NCBI RefSeq assembly: GCF_000373585.1
Contig: NZ_KB891866.1
Coordinates: 62,001-126,000 of the forward strand
DNA from: Streptomyces sp. MspMP-M5
GTDB taxonomy: Bacteria > Actinomycetota > Actinomycetes > Streptomycetales > Streptomycetaceae
DNA: 64,000 nucleotides
Direction: 5' to 3'
The notes under the pieces are model-generated. The model searched no databases and was not told the DNA's origin. It saw nothing but the letters and a program-made list of their open reading frames with translations. Positions 1 to 8,324 of this stretch are shown here, in pieces. Position numbers and translations under genes: made by a program. Numbering within the stretch: position 1 is the first letter of the stretch; every line of letters begins with the position of its first letter.

Positions 1-32
1 TCGATCAACCACGCTCCGTGAGAGGACAGATG

Positions 33-2420
33 ATGGCTGTTCAGGATCGTCTGCCGCAGGAGCACGCGGAGGTCGCGCAGGCCGTCGACCCGGTCGACCA
101 GGGCGCCTCGGATACCGGGAACGCCGCGGAGGGGATCGAGCGCCGCAGGTTCCTCGGCTACGTCCTGGCGGCGCCAACACTGGCCGTGGCGGCCCAACTG
201 GGCGAAGCCGCAGCAGGATCCACGCCGGCACACGCCGCGGTCGGTTCGCTGCCCGAGCTGACGAAACTGTTCGACCTCAACGACATGCTCACCGACGCCG
301 CGCTGCCGACGGCCGGCCTCATCACCATTCATGTCCACGCCGACGGCACCGCCTCGTTCGCGTTGCCGCGTGCCGAGGTCGGCCAGGGCATCACCACCTC
401 CACCGCGATGCTGATCGCCGAGGAACTCGACCTGCCGCTGGAGAAGGTCCACGTCACCCTCGCGGACGCGCGCCCGGAGCTGCTGTTCAACCAGCTCACC
501 GGCGGTTCCAACACCACCATCTCCACCTACACGCCGATCCGGGTCGCCGCGGCGATAGCCAGGAAGCGGCTGCTGGCGGCCGCCGCCGATCTGCTCGGCG
601 CCGAGCTCTCCACACTGACCAGCAAGGCCGGGGTGATCAGCGCCCCGAACGGCCGGAGCACGACCTACGGTTCGCTCGCCGAGAAGGCCGCCAGCCTGAA
701 GACCGTACGCGTGGCCACCGACCTCAAACCGCGGTCCGCGTTCTCGGTCATCGGCACCGCACGCAACCGCGTCGACGCGCGGGCGAGCGTGACGGGCCGC
801 AAGCAGTTCGCCATGGACCTGCACGTGCCTGGTGCCGCGCCGACCATGGTGTGCCGGCCGCCCACGATCAACGGTACGGTGCGCTCCGTGCAGAACCTCG
901 CGGCGGTACGGGCGATGCCCGGCGTCACCGATGTCGCGACCCTCTCCACCGGCGTCGCGGTACGCGCCCGGACCTTCGGGCAGTGCATCGACGCGGTGCG
1001 TGCCTTGCGGGTGACCTGGGGCCCGGGGACCGCGGAACGGGCGTCCGACGACACGGTCCTGCGCGAGCTGAAGGCGGCCGAACTCCCGCTCGCCGTACCG
1101 AAGTTGAGCCACCTGGCCAAGACCGTCGAGGGCTCCTTCACCTTCCACTTCGCCAGCAACAGCGCGCTGGAGCCCAACTGTGCGGCCGCCGACGTACGGT
1201 CCGACCGGGCCGAGATCTGGGCGGCCCTGAAGTCGCCGATCGCCGCCCAGCAGGCGATCGCGGCCAAGCTGGGACTGCCGCAGAGCGCGGTCACGGTGCA
1301 TGTCGCCGAGGGCGGTGGTTCGTTCGGCCGCAAGCTGTTCTCCGACGCCGCACTGGAAGCCGCCGAGGCGTCCAAGGCGATGGGCAAGCCGGTCAAGCTG
1401 ATGTGGCACCGCACCGACGAGTTCCGGCAGGGACGTACGCACCCGATGGCCACCTCGCGCATACGGGCGACGTATGCGCTGGGCAAGGTGCTCACCTACG
1501 AACAGCGGCACACCTCCGTCTCCACCGACTTCGGGCACGGCCTGGGGGAGATCATCACCGCCACGGCCGCCAAGCTCCCGGTGGGAGACCTCACCTTCTC
1601 CGAGACGATCTTCACGCTCAGCCAGCAGACGCCCTACGACCTCGGCCTCACCACCCAGTTCCTCAACGAGGTGGACAAGGGCTTCAACACCGGCAGTATG
1701 CGCAACATCTATTCGCCCAACGTCCGGTGCGCCCAGGAACTCGTCATCGACCGGCTGGCGGACGAGATGGGCAAGGACCGCCTGGCCTTCCGCCGGCAGC
1801 TCGTCAAGGACGACCGGGCCCGGGCCGTTCTGGACAAGGTCGCCGAACTCGGCGACTGGGGAAGGAAGATGCCGGCCGGCACGGCTCAGGGAATCGCCGT
1901 CCACCCCGAGTACCACGGCGTCGTCGCGGTACTCGCCGAAATCGACTGCCGCCCGGAGACCACCGGACGGCACATCCCCGACGCCTGTACGGGACCCCGC
2001 GTCACCAAGGTCGTCTGCGCCGTGGACGTCGGCCTGGCCGTCAACCCTAAGGGCCTGGAGGCCCAGATGATGGGCGGCATCATGGACGGCATCGCGATCA
2101 CGCTCACCTCGGGCCTGCACCTCAAGGACGGCGCGTTCCTGGAAGGCAGCTGGGACAACTACTTCTACACCCGGCAGTGGAACACCCCGCCCGAACTGCA
2201 GATCGTGGTCATGCCGCCGACCGGCGGAAAGCCGGGCGGCGCGGGGGAGTTGGCGGTCGGCGCCGCGTCCGCCGCAGTCGCCTGCGCCTACGGCGCGGCC
2301 ACCGGCACCATGCCCACCACGTTCCCCCTCAACCACTCCGGCCCGCTCGGCTTCGAGCCACTGCCGACCGTCCCCCCGATCCCGCAGTCGCCGACCGACG
2401 GCCTGGACCGCGCCTACTGA
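33..2420 (+). CDS. Tat-exported molybdopterin-binding subunit of an isoquinoline 1-oxidoreductase-type hydroxylase
   Basis: Large catalytic subunit of the xanthine dehydrogenase/aldehyde oxidase superfamily, about 795 aa. A twin-arginine signal (RRRFLGYVLAAPTL, about residues 37-50) ending near PAHA predicts export in the folded state. The conserved C-terminal active-site glutamate lies in GGAGEL. Such subunits hydroxylate N-heterocycles or aldehydes at a Mo-cytosine dinucleotide centre. An earlier in-frame GTG at 18 lies before the AGAGGA ribosome site, so ATG 33 (or 30) is preferred. The [2Fe-2S] subunit follows 61 bp downstream. No FAD subunit is present, so electrons probably go to a cytochrome-type acceptor, as in IorAB. 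The substrate is unknown. Confidence 0.88.
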   Translation: MAVQDRLPQEHAEVAQAVDPVDQGASDTGNAAEGIERRRFLGYVLAAPTLAVAAQLGEAAAGSTPAHAAVGSLPELTKLFDLNDMLTDAALPTAGLITIHVHADGTASFALPRAEVGQGITTSTAMLIAEELDLPLEKVHVTLADARPELLFNQLTGGSNTTISTYTPIRVAAAIARKRLLAAAADLLGAELSTLTSKAGVISAPNGRSTTYGSLAEKAASLKTVRVATDLKPRSAFSVIGTARNRVDARASVTGRKQFAMDLHVPGAAPTMVCRPPTINGTVRSVQNLAAVRAMPGVTDVATLSTGVAVRARTFGQCIDAVRALRVTWGPGTAERASDDTVLRELKAAELPLAVPKLSHLAKTVEGSFTFHFASNSALEPNCAAADVRSDRAEIWAALKSPIAAQQAIAAKLGLPQSAVTVHVAEGGGSFGRKLFSDAALEAAEASKAMGKPVKLMWHRTDEFRQGRTHPMATSRIRATYALGKVLTYEQRHTSVSTDFGHGLGEIITATAAKLPVGDLTFSETIFTLSQQTPYDLGLTTQFLNEVDKGFNTGSMRNIYSPNVRCAQELVIDRLADEMGKDRLAFRRQLVKDDRARAVLDKVAELGDWGRKMPAGTAQGIAVHPEYHGVVAVLAEIDCRPETTGRHIPDACTGPRVTKVVCAVDVGLAVNPKGLEAQMMGGIMDGIAITLTSGLHLKDGAFLEGSWDNYFYTRQWNTPPELQIVVMPPTGGKPGGAGELAVGAASAAVACAYGAATGTMPTTFPLNHSGPLGFEPLPTVPPIPQSPTDGLDRAY

Positions 2421-2481
2421 ACCGGCTCGCCGGCAGCGCACACCAGGAACGCGAGGGCCACCAGCAGCGCAAGGAGCGATC

Positions 2482-2958
2482 GTGCCCCAACACACCTTCA
2501 TCCTCAACGGCAAGTCCGTCACGGTGGACATCGAGGACGACGTCCGTCTGCTGTGGGTGCTGCGCGACGTCCTGGGCGTCACCGGGCCGAAGTACGGCTG
2601 CGGTCTCGGTGTCTGCCAGGCATGCACCAGTCACCTCAACGGCAAGGCGTTCAACCCCTGTTCGGTTCCGGTCAAGGACGTCCGGCCGGACGACGAGGTC
2701 ACCACCATCGAGGGGCTCCCGGCCACCGTCGGCAAGGACCTGCACCCCATGCAGGAGGCGTGGTTGGCGCACGACGTGGCCCAGTGCGGCTACTGCCAGC
2801 CCGGCCAGATCATGGCCGCGGTCGCCAAGGTGAAGCAGGCCCGCGCCGCCGGTAAGGAGATCACCGAGGCCGACCTCGACGAGATCCGCAACGTCTGCCG
2901 CTGCGGCACCTACCACCGCATCCGCGAGGCCATCATGGAGGGCGCCAAGCACTTCTAG
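2482..2958 (+). CDS. [2Fe-2S]-binding small subunit of the molybdenum hydroxylase
   Basis: This 158-aa ferredoxin-like subunit carries two [2Fe-2S] clusters. The plant-type cluster is seen in YGCGLGVCQAC plus a later Cys in NPCS. The C-terminal four-helix cluster is seen in CGYCQPGQ and NVCRCGTY. It passes electrons from the Mo site of the preceding subunit. The start is GTG 2482 with AAGGAG five bases upstream. It has no signal peptide, so it probably crosses the membrane already bound to the Tat-targeted large subunit, as known for related enzymes. The pair forms a two-gene operon, large subunit first. Confidence 0.9.
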   Translation: MPQHTFILNGKSVTVDIEDDVRLLWVLRDVLGVTGPKYGCGLGVCQACTSHLNGKAFNPCSVPVKDVRPDDEVTTIEGLPATVGKDLHPMQEAWLAHDVAQCGYCQPGQIMAAVAKVKQARAAGKEITEADLDEIRNVCRCGTYHRIREAIMEGAKHF

Positions 2959-3000
2959 GGCTGGGGCGCAGCCCAACCGCCCCGGCGGCCATGACGGCCG
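2958..3000 (+). terminator. Possible hairpins after the hydroxylase operon
   Basis: Two short hairpins follow the stop codon: GGGCT/AGCCC (2958-2974) and CGGCC/GGCCG around ATGAC (2986-3000). There is no U-tract, as is common in Streptomyces. The stems are short, so this is a weak call. Confidence 0.3.
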
Positions 3001-3041
3001 TGGCTCCCAGCACGTGCAGCGGATGCGGACCGCAAGTCATA

Positions 3042-3052
3042 AACAAAATGTT
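3042..3052. promoter_or_regulatory. AT-rich palindrome upstream of the MarR gene, possible operator
   Basis: AACA-AAA-TGTT sits in an unusually A/T-rich patch (about 3036-3060) between the hydroxylase operon and the MarR gene. MarR regulators usually bind palindromes near their own promoter. The site assignment is inference. Confidence 0.3.
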
Positions 3053-3125
3053 GATTGAAGGGTGAATGTCGTCCAGTGGCTGGACGGCCGGGCGGGCTCG
3101 CCCTTCGCCGCCGCCTGCGGGGCGG

Positions 3126-3131
3126 TATAAA
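3126..3131 (+). promoter_or_regulatory. Candidate -10 element giving a leaderless MarR mRNA
   Basis: TATAAA ends six bases before the ATG at 3138, which would put the transcription start at or next to the start codon. No ribosome-binding site precedes that ATG. Leaderless messages are common in Streptomyces. No convincing -35 was seen. Confidence 0.4.
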
Positions 3132-3137
3132 AGCGGT

Positions 3138-3662
3138 ATGGTGCGACAAGATCAGGCTGACGGACAGCGGCGGACCCCGGCCGTGCAGCCGCCGGACGAC
3201 CTGCACGAGACCGTGGAGGAGGTCGCCGCGGCCGTCATGACGGCGTCCCGGTTGTTCGTCGCGCTCTCCGCACGGGCGCTCGCCGAGACCGAACCGTCCC
3301 TGACCCTGCCACAACTGCGCACCCTGGTGGTCCTGCACGGCGAGGGCCCGGTCAAGCTCGCCGCGCTCGCCGCGGGACTGGACGTCAACCCGTCGACGGC
3401 GATGCGGATGGTCGACAAGTTGGAGGCCCGCGGCCTGGTGGACCGGCAGATGAATCCCGACAACCGCCGCGAGGTCATCGTGCGCCTCAAGGCACAGGGC
3501 CGCTCCCTGGTCGAGAGGGTCATGGCCCACCGCCACCAGGAGATCCAGGCAATCGTCGCCAGTCTTCCGGCCGGCCGGCGCGCCGAGTTGGTACGCGGAC
3601 TGCGCGCCCTGACCGACGCCGCCGGCGAGCAGACCGCCGACTCGCTGACGGAGCGGTACTGA
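3138..3662 (+). CDS. MarR-family transcriptional regulator
   Basis: A 174-aa winged-helix regulator. The recognition region reads KLAALAAGLDVNPSTAMRMV followed by DKLEARGLVDRQ and the wing residues NPDNRREVIV. These proteins bind palindromic operators as dimers and release them on binding small aromatic or oxidant ligands. It follows the Mo-hydroxylase operon on the same strand with its own likely promoter, so control of that operon is plausible but unproven. The in-frame GTG at 3066 would add 24 residues with no family similarity, so ATG 3138 is preferred. Its stop codon lies in the first, degenerate unit of a tandem repeat. Confidence 0.85.
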   Translation: MVRQDQADGQRRTPAVQPPDDLHETVEEVAAAVMTASRLFVALSARALAETEPSLTLPQLRTLVVLHGEGPVKLAALAAGLDVNPSTAMRMVDKLEARGLVDRQMNPDNRREVIVRLKAQGRSLVERVMAHRHQEIQAIVASLPAGRRAELVRGLRALTDAAGEQTADSLTERY

Positions 3663-3723
3663 AACACAAAACGGTACCGAACACGGAGCGGTACCGAACA
3701 CGGAGCGGTACCGAACAACAACC
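3655..3723. repeat. 17-bp tandem repeat at the 3' end of the MarR gene
   Basis: Two exact units of GGTACCGAACACGGAGC (3673-3689 and 3690-3706) are flanked by degenerate units at 3655-3672, which contains the TGA stop, and 3707-3723. A further GGTAC follows. Each unit starts with the palindrome GGTACC. Confidence 0.85.
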
Positions 3724-3742
3724 GGTACACGGCCCGGGCGAC

Positions 3743-3768
3743 GGGGCCTTTGCCGCCACGAAGGCCCC
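3743..3768. terminator. Bidirectional terminator between MarR and ClC genes
   Basis: A perfect 8-bp stem (GGGGCCTT/AAGGCCCC) encloses a 10-nt loop between two convergent genes, eight bases from the ClC stop codon. It suits both strands. Confidence 0.7.
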
Positions 3769-3775
3769 GCGGGGC

Positions 3776-5608
3776 TCAGGTGGGGACGACGTCCGGGTCA
3801 CGCCGGCGGCCGCCCGGGATGAGGCGCTGCCGGTGGTGCTCCTCCGTCAGATCGTGCCGTCGGGCATGCAGCAGGTGGTGCAGGGTGACCGTTCCCACCA
3901 CACGTTCGTCGGGGCCGTGACCGACGACCGGGGCCTGGGTGACGCCGTGTTCGGCGAAGAGGTAGGCCGCCCGGCGCAGGGTGTCATCGGGCCGCAGGGT
4001 CACCGGGGACGGCATACAGACATCCGCCACCGTGCTGTTTCCCGGCCGGCCGACGTCCTCGGCGGCCGCGTCCAGCAACAGGTCCTGGGTCGTGACCATG
4101 CCTGTCGCACCCTCGCCGGTGACCACGGGCACCAGCCGCCGCCCGTCGTCGGCGGAGATCTTCGCCTCCCTGGTGAGCTTGAGCGCGGCCGCCACGCTCT
4201 CCGCGCCCTGGAGGAGCAGCGGCCGGCGGTCCATGACCTCCTCCACGAAGAACGTCTCCAGCGGATCGGTGGAGTACTCCCTGGTCAGGTGTAGTCCGCG
4301 GCGGGCGATCTTCTCGGTGAGCACCGAGCGCTTGAGCAGCAGCGCCGACAGCGCGTAGGCGGCGGTGGACGAGATCAGCAACGGCAGCACCGTGCCCCAG
4401 GCATGGGTCAGTTCGAGGGTGAAGATCACGCCGGTCAGCGGTGACCGCATCACCCCGCCCACCACTGCGGCCAGTCCCATCATCGCCCAGAAGCCCGGGA
4501 TGACCTGGGGGAAGACCAGGCCCTCGGCCGCGCCGACCGCCCCGCCGATCATGAAGACCGGAGCGAGCACCCCACCGGAGGTGCCCGAGCCGAGCGAGAG
4601 CGACCAGATCAGGGTCTTCACGACGAGGATGCCGACGATGAGCGACACCGTGGCGTGCCCGGTCAGCAGCTGCTCGATGACGTCGTAGCCGACACCGAGG
4701 GCACGCGGTTCGACCAGTCCGCCCAGGCCGATGACCAGTCCACCGATGGCGGGCCACCACATCCAGTGGAACGGCAGCCGGGCGAAGCCGTCCTCGGCCC
4801 GGTACACCAGCCAGGTCGCCACGACCGCCAGCGCACCGCCCAGCAGCCCGGCCGCCAGACAGAGCACATCGACCGTGGGCGCGACGTGCAGTCCGGTGGT
4901 GGACACCGGGAAGATGGGAGCGGTGCCCAGCAGGAAGCCGCGCACCACCGTGCTGACGCCGACCGCCGCGACCACCGGGACGAAGCTGCGCGGCCGCCAC
5001 TCGAAGAGCAGCAGTTCCACAGCGAGCAGCACGGCCGCCAGCGGCGAGTTGAAGGTGGCCGCCATACCGGCCGCCGCGCCGGAGACCAGCAGGGTCTTGC
5101 GTTCATCCGCGCTGAGCCGCAGGCCCTGCGCCAGGATCGAGCCGATCGCACCACCGGTCATGATGATCGGCCCCTCGGCGCCGAACGGGCCGCCGGTTCC
5201 GATACTGATCGCCGCCGACACCGGCTTGAGCACCGCCACCCGCGGCGCGACCCGGCTGCCGCCGGTCAGGATCGCCTCGATCGCCTCGGGCATACCGTGC
5301 CCGCGGATCTTCTCCGACCCGTAGCGCGCCATCGCACCGATCACCAGGCCGCCCACCACCGGTGCGCCCAGCACCAGCCACCACGGCCGATGCTCCAAGC
5401 CGGGCGCGACCAGCGCCGTCGACCACCGCTGGTAGAACACCACATTGGTGACCAGCCCGATCAACCGCAGCAACGCCAGTGCCGCCACCGCGCCGGCGGC
5501 GCCCACGAGCAACGCCCAGCCGCAGATCACCAGCATTCTCGGCTGCACCGTGAAGTCGCCGAGATGGGCACCCCGGTGCCTTGTCATTCCCTTGCGCGCC
5601 CCGCTCAC
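3776..5608 (-). CDS. ClC-type chloride channel/antiporter with CBS domains
   Basis: A 610-aa membrane protein of the ClC family that carries Cl- or exchanges Cl-/H+. The three selectivity-filter segments are visible: GHGMPEAIEAI, GPFGAEGP (with the gating glutamate) and GTSGGVLAP. About ten hydrophobic helices are followed by two cytosolic CBS domains in the last 150 residues (VEEVMDRRPLLL and VADVCMPSPVTLR), which usually sense adenine nucleotides. The start is GTG 5608, preceded by GGAG at seven bases; an internal ATG at 5587 is less well placed. It reads towards the MarR gene and lies downstream of a TGCAA-type palindrome cluster. Confidence 0.9.
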   Translation of the reverse strand: MSGARKGMTRHRGAHLGDFTVQPRMLVICGWALLVGAAGAVAALALLRLIGLVTNVVFYQRWSTALVAPGLEHRPWWLVLGAPVVGGLVIGAMARYGSEKIRGHGMPEAIEAILTGGSRVAPRVAVLKPVSAAISIGTGGPFGAEGPIIMTGGAIGSILAQGLRLSADERKTLLVSGAAAGMAATFNSPLAAVLLAVELLLFEWRPRSFVPVVAAVGVSTVVRGFLLGTAPIFPVSTTGLHVAPTVDVLCLAAGLLGGALAVVATWLVYRAEDGFARLPFHWMWWPAIGGLVIGLGGLVEPRALGVGYDVIEQLLTGHATVSLIVGILVVKTLIWSLSLGSGTSGGVLAPVFMIGGAVGAAEGLVFPQVIPGFWAMMGLAAVVGGVMRSPLTGVIFTLELTHAWGTVLPLLISSTAAYALSALLLKRSVLTEKIARRGLHLTREYSTDPLETFFVEEVMDRRPLLLQGAESVAAALKLTREAKISADDGRRLVPVVTGEGATGMVTTQDLLLDAAAEDVGRPGNSTVADVCMPSPVTLRPDDTLRRAAYLFAEHGVTQAPVVGHGPDERVVGTVTLHHLLHARRHDLTEEHHRQRLIPGGRRRDPDVVPT

Positions 5609-5693
5609 CGCGGCGCTCCACTACGTCGCGGAGCGCCTGTGCACAGCGCTCGCCCTTCGCCTGGCCACAGGCACCTTTGTATGTTTTCCACAA

Positions 5694-5722
5694 TGCAAGT
5701 ATTGCAGTGTGCAAGACTTGCA
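5694..5722. promoter_or_regulatory. Overlapping TTGCA-N3-TGCAA palindromes upstream of ClC
   Basis: Three overlapping 5-3-5 palindromes are seen: TGCAAGTATTGCA (5694-5706), TTGCAGTGTGCAA (5702-5714) and TGCAAGACTTGCA (5710-5722). They lie about 90 bp before the minus-strand ClC start. Related palindromes precede the DUF2180 and SPW-repeat genes, suggesting one regulator. Confidence 0.6.
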
Positions 5723-5871
5723 GTCAGGTGGTGTCCAGAACCTGGACGGAGTGACGGTTGGCTCCAGGGGGCGGACGCCGTCGGGAAGCGCGCCCGAGTG
5801 CCCCCTTTCCCGCCGTTCGGGGGCGGTCGGGGTGACCGGCTGGGGTTGCCTCGCCCACGCCTGGCTGCGCG

Positions 5872-6108
5872 CTAACGCATGCTGCGCTTCACCTCTGCCT
5901 GGGGCGTCGGCGCCATCGCGAAATGGCAGGTCAGGCACGTGAGTTCGCGCGCCGGGCGGGAAAGTGTGGACTGGCCGACCCCGGCGATCCGATGCCCGGG
6001 CTCCAAGGCCACATGGCAGTGCCGCAAGCAGACACCCACGCCGCAGTGATGGCATACGCCCACGGCGTCGACGACCTGCTCGGCCCACGCGCAGTCGAAG
6101 CACTTCAT
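5872..6108 (-). CDS. DUF2180 family Cys-rich protein
   Basis: A small (78 aa) cysteine- and histidine-rich protein. It has paired CxxC-type motifs (MKCFDCAWAE, VCHHCGVGVC) and a later CLTCH, typical of zinc-ribbon-like metal-binding DUF2180 proteins. Function is unknown for the family; metal or redox sensing is inference. ATG 6108 gives the MKCFDC start. An in-frame GTG at 6117, three bases after GGAGG, would add three residues and cannot be excluded. A palindrome about 55 bp upstream matches those before ClC and the SPW-repeat gene. Confidence 0.75.
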   Translation of the reverse strand: MKCFDCAWAEQVVDAVGVCHHCGVGVCLRHCHVALEPGHRIAGVGQSTLSRPARELTCLTCHFAMAPTPQAEVKRSMR

Positions 6109-6163
6109 GAGATTCACCCGCCTCCAGTGCGCCTACCCGATCCCATTCTATCGACAGGAAAGT

Positions 6164-6178
6164 ATTGCGGTAGGCAAT
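6164..6178. promoter_or_regulatory. ATTGC-N5-GCAAT palindrome upstream of DUF2180
   Basis: ATTGCGGTAGGCAAT is a 5-5-5 inverted repeat about 55 bp before the minus-strand DUF2180 start. It is a variant of the palindromes at 5702-5714 and 7249-7265. Confidence 0.5.
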
Positions 6179-6309
6179 GTTTCAGGATCGACGGCCTGGA
6201 CGGTGGTGACCGTCCCGGGCGACGCGGGCGACGCGGGCGACGTGGGCGCGGGCGCGGGCCGAGCGGAGCACCGGATCGCCCGCCGGCCGCCAGTGCGCTG
6301 ATCGCCAGC

Positions 6310-6342
6310 GCCCCGCCCGCGTTGCGGCGACGCGGGCGGGGC
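6310..6342. terminator. Strong hairpin terminator after DUF3040 gene
   Basis: A perfect 13-bp G/C-rich stem (GCCCCGCCCGCGT and its complement) with a 7-nt loop lies just past the stop of the minus-strand DUF3040 gene. Confidence 0.75.
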
Positions 6343-6352
6343 ACCCCTCGGT

Positions 6353-6700
6353 TCAGTCGTGGACACCCCGGCGGTGATCGCTCGGGGCCCGACGGCCGGG
6401 CGAGTGGTGGAACCGCGACGTGAGGAACGGCGCCGCGGACACCAGCGCCATCGCGCCCGCCGCCCACAGCACCGCCGCACTCCGTGCCAGGCAGGCCGCG
6501 ACGAGCAGCACGGCACCCACCGCCACCGCCGTGTACGCCAGCGCCGCACCGGCTCGGCGCCGGATGCCCCGGAGGAGCCGACGGCGCCTTTGGGGGCTCT
6601 CCCCGAACGTGCTCAGCAGCAAGGCCAGCTCGGGGTCGTCGGCCAGAAAGTACTCCTCGATCTGGGCGAGGACCCGGCGGTCACGCATGGGGAGACTCAT
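6353..6700 (-). CDS. DUF3040 family membrane protein
   Basis: A 115-aa protein. The N-terminal cytosolic part starts MSLPMRDRRVLAQIEEYFLADDP, the usual opening of the DUF3040 family. Two hydrophobic helices follow (about residues 50-70 and 73-92), then an Arg/His-rich tail. The ATG at 6700 has AGAGG at a good distance. The family is widespread in actinomycetes and often lies by stress-related genes; no molecular function is known. Confidence 0.8.
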   Translation of the reverse strand: MSLPMRDRRVLAQIEEYFLADDPELALLLSTFGESPQRRRRLLRGIRRRAGAALAYTAVAVGAVLLVAACLARSAAVLWAAGAMALVSAAPFLTSRFHHSPGRRAPSDHRRGVHD

Positions 6701-6737
6701 GATCGCCTCTTCCCGAAGTCAGGCACTCCCCGCCGGG

Positions 6738-7199
6738 CTACGTGGCCGGCTTCCGTTGCGACTCGGTTGCCATGGCCAGGCGTGTGGCGGCCAGTCCAAG
6801 AGCCAAGGTCACGGCGCCGATCCAGACGTTGTTCCAGATCAGTCCGGCACTGGCGCTGTGGCCTGCGGTCACGACCCAGGGCGAGATGACCAGCCAGACA
6901 CCGATCACCGCGCAGGTCCAGCTGAGCCGGTACATGCGTTCCGGCGCCCGGGTCAGCCCGAGACCGACCACCGCCAGCACGATGCCGATGATGAGGTTGT
7001 TCACCGTGAGTTCCGGGCTCGTTGCGCGGAAGTGGACCACCCAGGGCGAGATCGCCGCGTACATACCGGTGAGGAGGATCAGCCCGTCGAGGGCGGTTGC
7101 CTGGCGTCCGGAGAGCATGCGTGCGTAGCGCTCGCGCATCTCGGCTACGTCGGGGTGGCTGGTGATGTCCGTGGTGGTGTGATGCGAGAGGTCCGACAT
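6738..7199 (-). CDS. SPW-repeat membrane protein
   Basis: A 153-aa protein with four hydrophobic segments and two copies of the SPWV signature at residues 51-54 and 106-109, each at the end of a membrane helix. SPW-repeat proteins are bacterial membrane proteins of unknown function. The N-terminal 35 residues are hydrophilic and His-rich. The ATG at 7199 is preceded by GAGGA. A perfect 7-3-7 palindrome lies 50 bp upstream. It precedes the DUF3040 gene on the same strand with a 37-bp gap, so the two may be co-transcribed. Confidence 0.82.
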   Translation of the reverse strand: MSDLSHHTTTDITSHPDVAEMRERYARMLSGRQATALDGLILLTGMYAAISPWVVHFRATSPELTVNNLIIGIVLAVVGLGLTRAPERMYRLSWTCAVIGVWLVISPWVVTAGHSASAGLIWNNVWIGAVTLALGLAATRLAMATESQRKPAT

Positions 7200-7248
7200 T
7201 CGAATCGCTTCCTCTCAGATGCCTCGAATGACCTCAACTCAAGAATAC

Positions 7249-7265
7249 CATTGCATTCTGCAATG
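7249..7265. promoter_or_regulatory. Perfect CATTGCA-N3-TGCAATG palindrome upstream of SPW-repeat gene
   Basis: CATTGCATTCTGCAATG is a perfect 7-3-7 inverted repeat 50 bp before the minus-strand start at 7199. It is the best-formed member of the three-site set in this region. Confidence 0.65.
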
Positions 7266-7342
7266 ATGCGGGTCGAAGCTCGCACCGACTCGGAGAAGTT
7301 GGAGACGGCCCTTTCTCCGCTCCAGGCTTCGGGCTCGGGAGG

Positions 7343-8119
7343 CTATGCCTGGGCCACGACGAGGTAGACGGTCACCGCGGCGAGGAAGGGGCCGTGGGCC
7401 AGGTGCGCCAACCAGCGGTCGGCCTGCTCCTCGTCGAAGTAGCCGGCGGTTACGGCGCGCCGGGTGGTGCGTTCCAGTCCGAGGATCTTGTCGGCGACGT
7501 GAGCGTCCCGGAAGACCGAGGTGACGGGAACGACTGCCGGCACCGCGAAACCGCACTCGGTCGCCAGGCGGGGGAGCTGCCTGCCGATGGCCGCGTTGCG
7601 TACCACCTCGTCGGCGAGGTGGTGGGTGTAGGCACGTGTCAGCTCGCGGTCCGGGTGGTCGATGGTCAGCGTCTCCCAGTCGGGCTCGCCCATGACCAGC
7701 CGCCCGCCCGGCCGCAGGACCCGGCGGATCTCGCCGAGGGCCTGAAGGGGATCGGCGACATGCTGCAACACCCGGTCGGTGCGTGCACGGTCGGCGGAGC
7801 GGTCGGGCAGCGCCAGGTCGTGGAGGTCGCTCAGGCGGACGTCCACCACGGGGTGGTCGGCGGTGCGTGCCCGAGCCGCGTCGACCATGGCCGGGTCGCG
7901 GTCGATGCCGATCACCGAACCCGTGGTGGTGGCCGCGCCGGCCAGGGTCGCCAAATCGGTCCCAGGGCCGCAGCCGAGGTCGAGTACGGTCTGGCCGGCG
8001 CGGACATCGAGCGCGTCGAGCATGCGCTGCTTGTAGGAGCGACCGACATCGCTCGCGGCCAGGCGGTCGAGATAAGCGATCTGGTCGGGCCTGGTGGTCT
8101 CGAAGGGGGAAGAGGTCAT
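7343..8119 (-). CDS. Class I SAM-dependent methyltransferase
   Basis: A 258-aa methyltransferase of the UbiE/Methyltransf_11 type. The SAM-binding loop is VLDLGCGPGTDLATLAG (about residues 45-61), followed by the acidic ribose contact in IGIDRDPAMVDAAR and a post-II segment DRVLQHVADP. The substrate cannot be told. It is a single gene, divergent from the GNAT gene at 8325, with an A/T-richer stretch behind it at 7200-7265. The Shine-Dalgarno sequence before ATG 8119 is weak. Confidence 0.85.
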   Translation of the reverse strand: MTSSPFETTRPDQIAYLDRLAASDVGRSYKQRMLDALDVRAGQTVLDLGCGPGTDLATLAGAATTTGSVIGIDRDPAMVDAARARTADHPVVDVRLSDLHDLALPDRSADRARTDRVLQHVADPLQALGEIRRVLRPGGRLVMGEPDWETLTIDHPDRELTRAYTHHLADEVVRNAAIGRQLPRLATECGFAVPAVVPVTSVFRDAHVADKILGLERTTRRAVTAGYFDEEQADRWLAHLAHGPFLAAVTVYLVVAQA

Positions 8120-8324
8120 GACGGCCAGTCAAGCAGAAGATCCCTCAGGCGGTGGCCTGTTCGGCGGCGTAGCGCATCGCGGGCGTCAGGTGCCCCACGC
8201 CGCGCTGCTCATGGTCGACGGGAGCGGGCGGGGCGCTAGGGGCGCCAGGAGTGGCCTTACAGTTCGTAGCGGATGTTTGTTGCGCACTCGTTCCTGACTG
8301 ACCGACCGACTGACGGAGGCCCCC

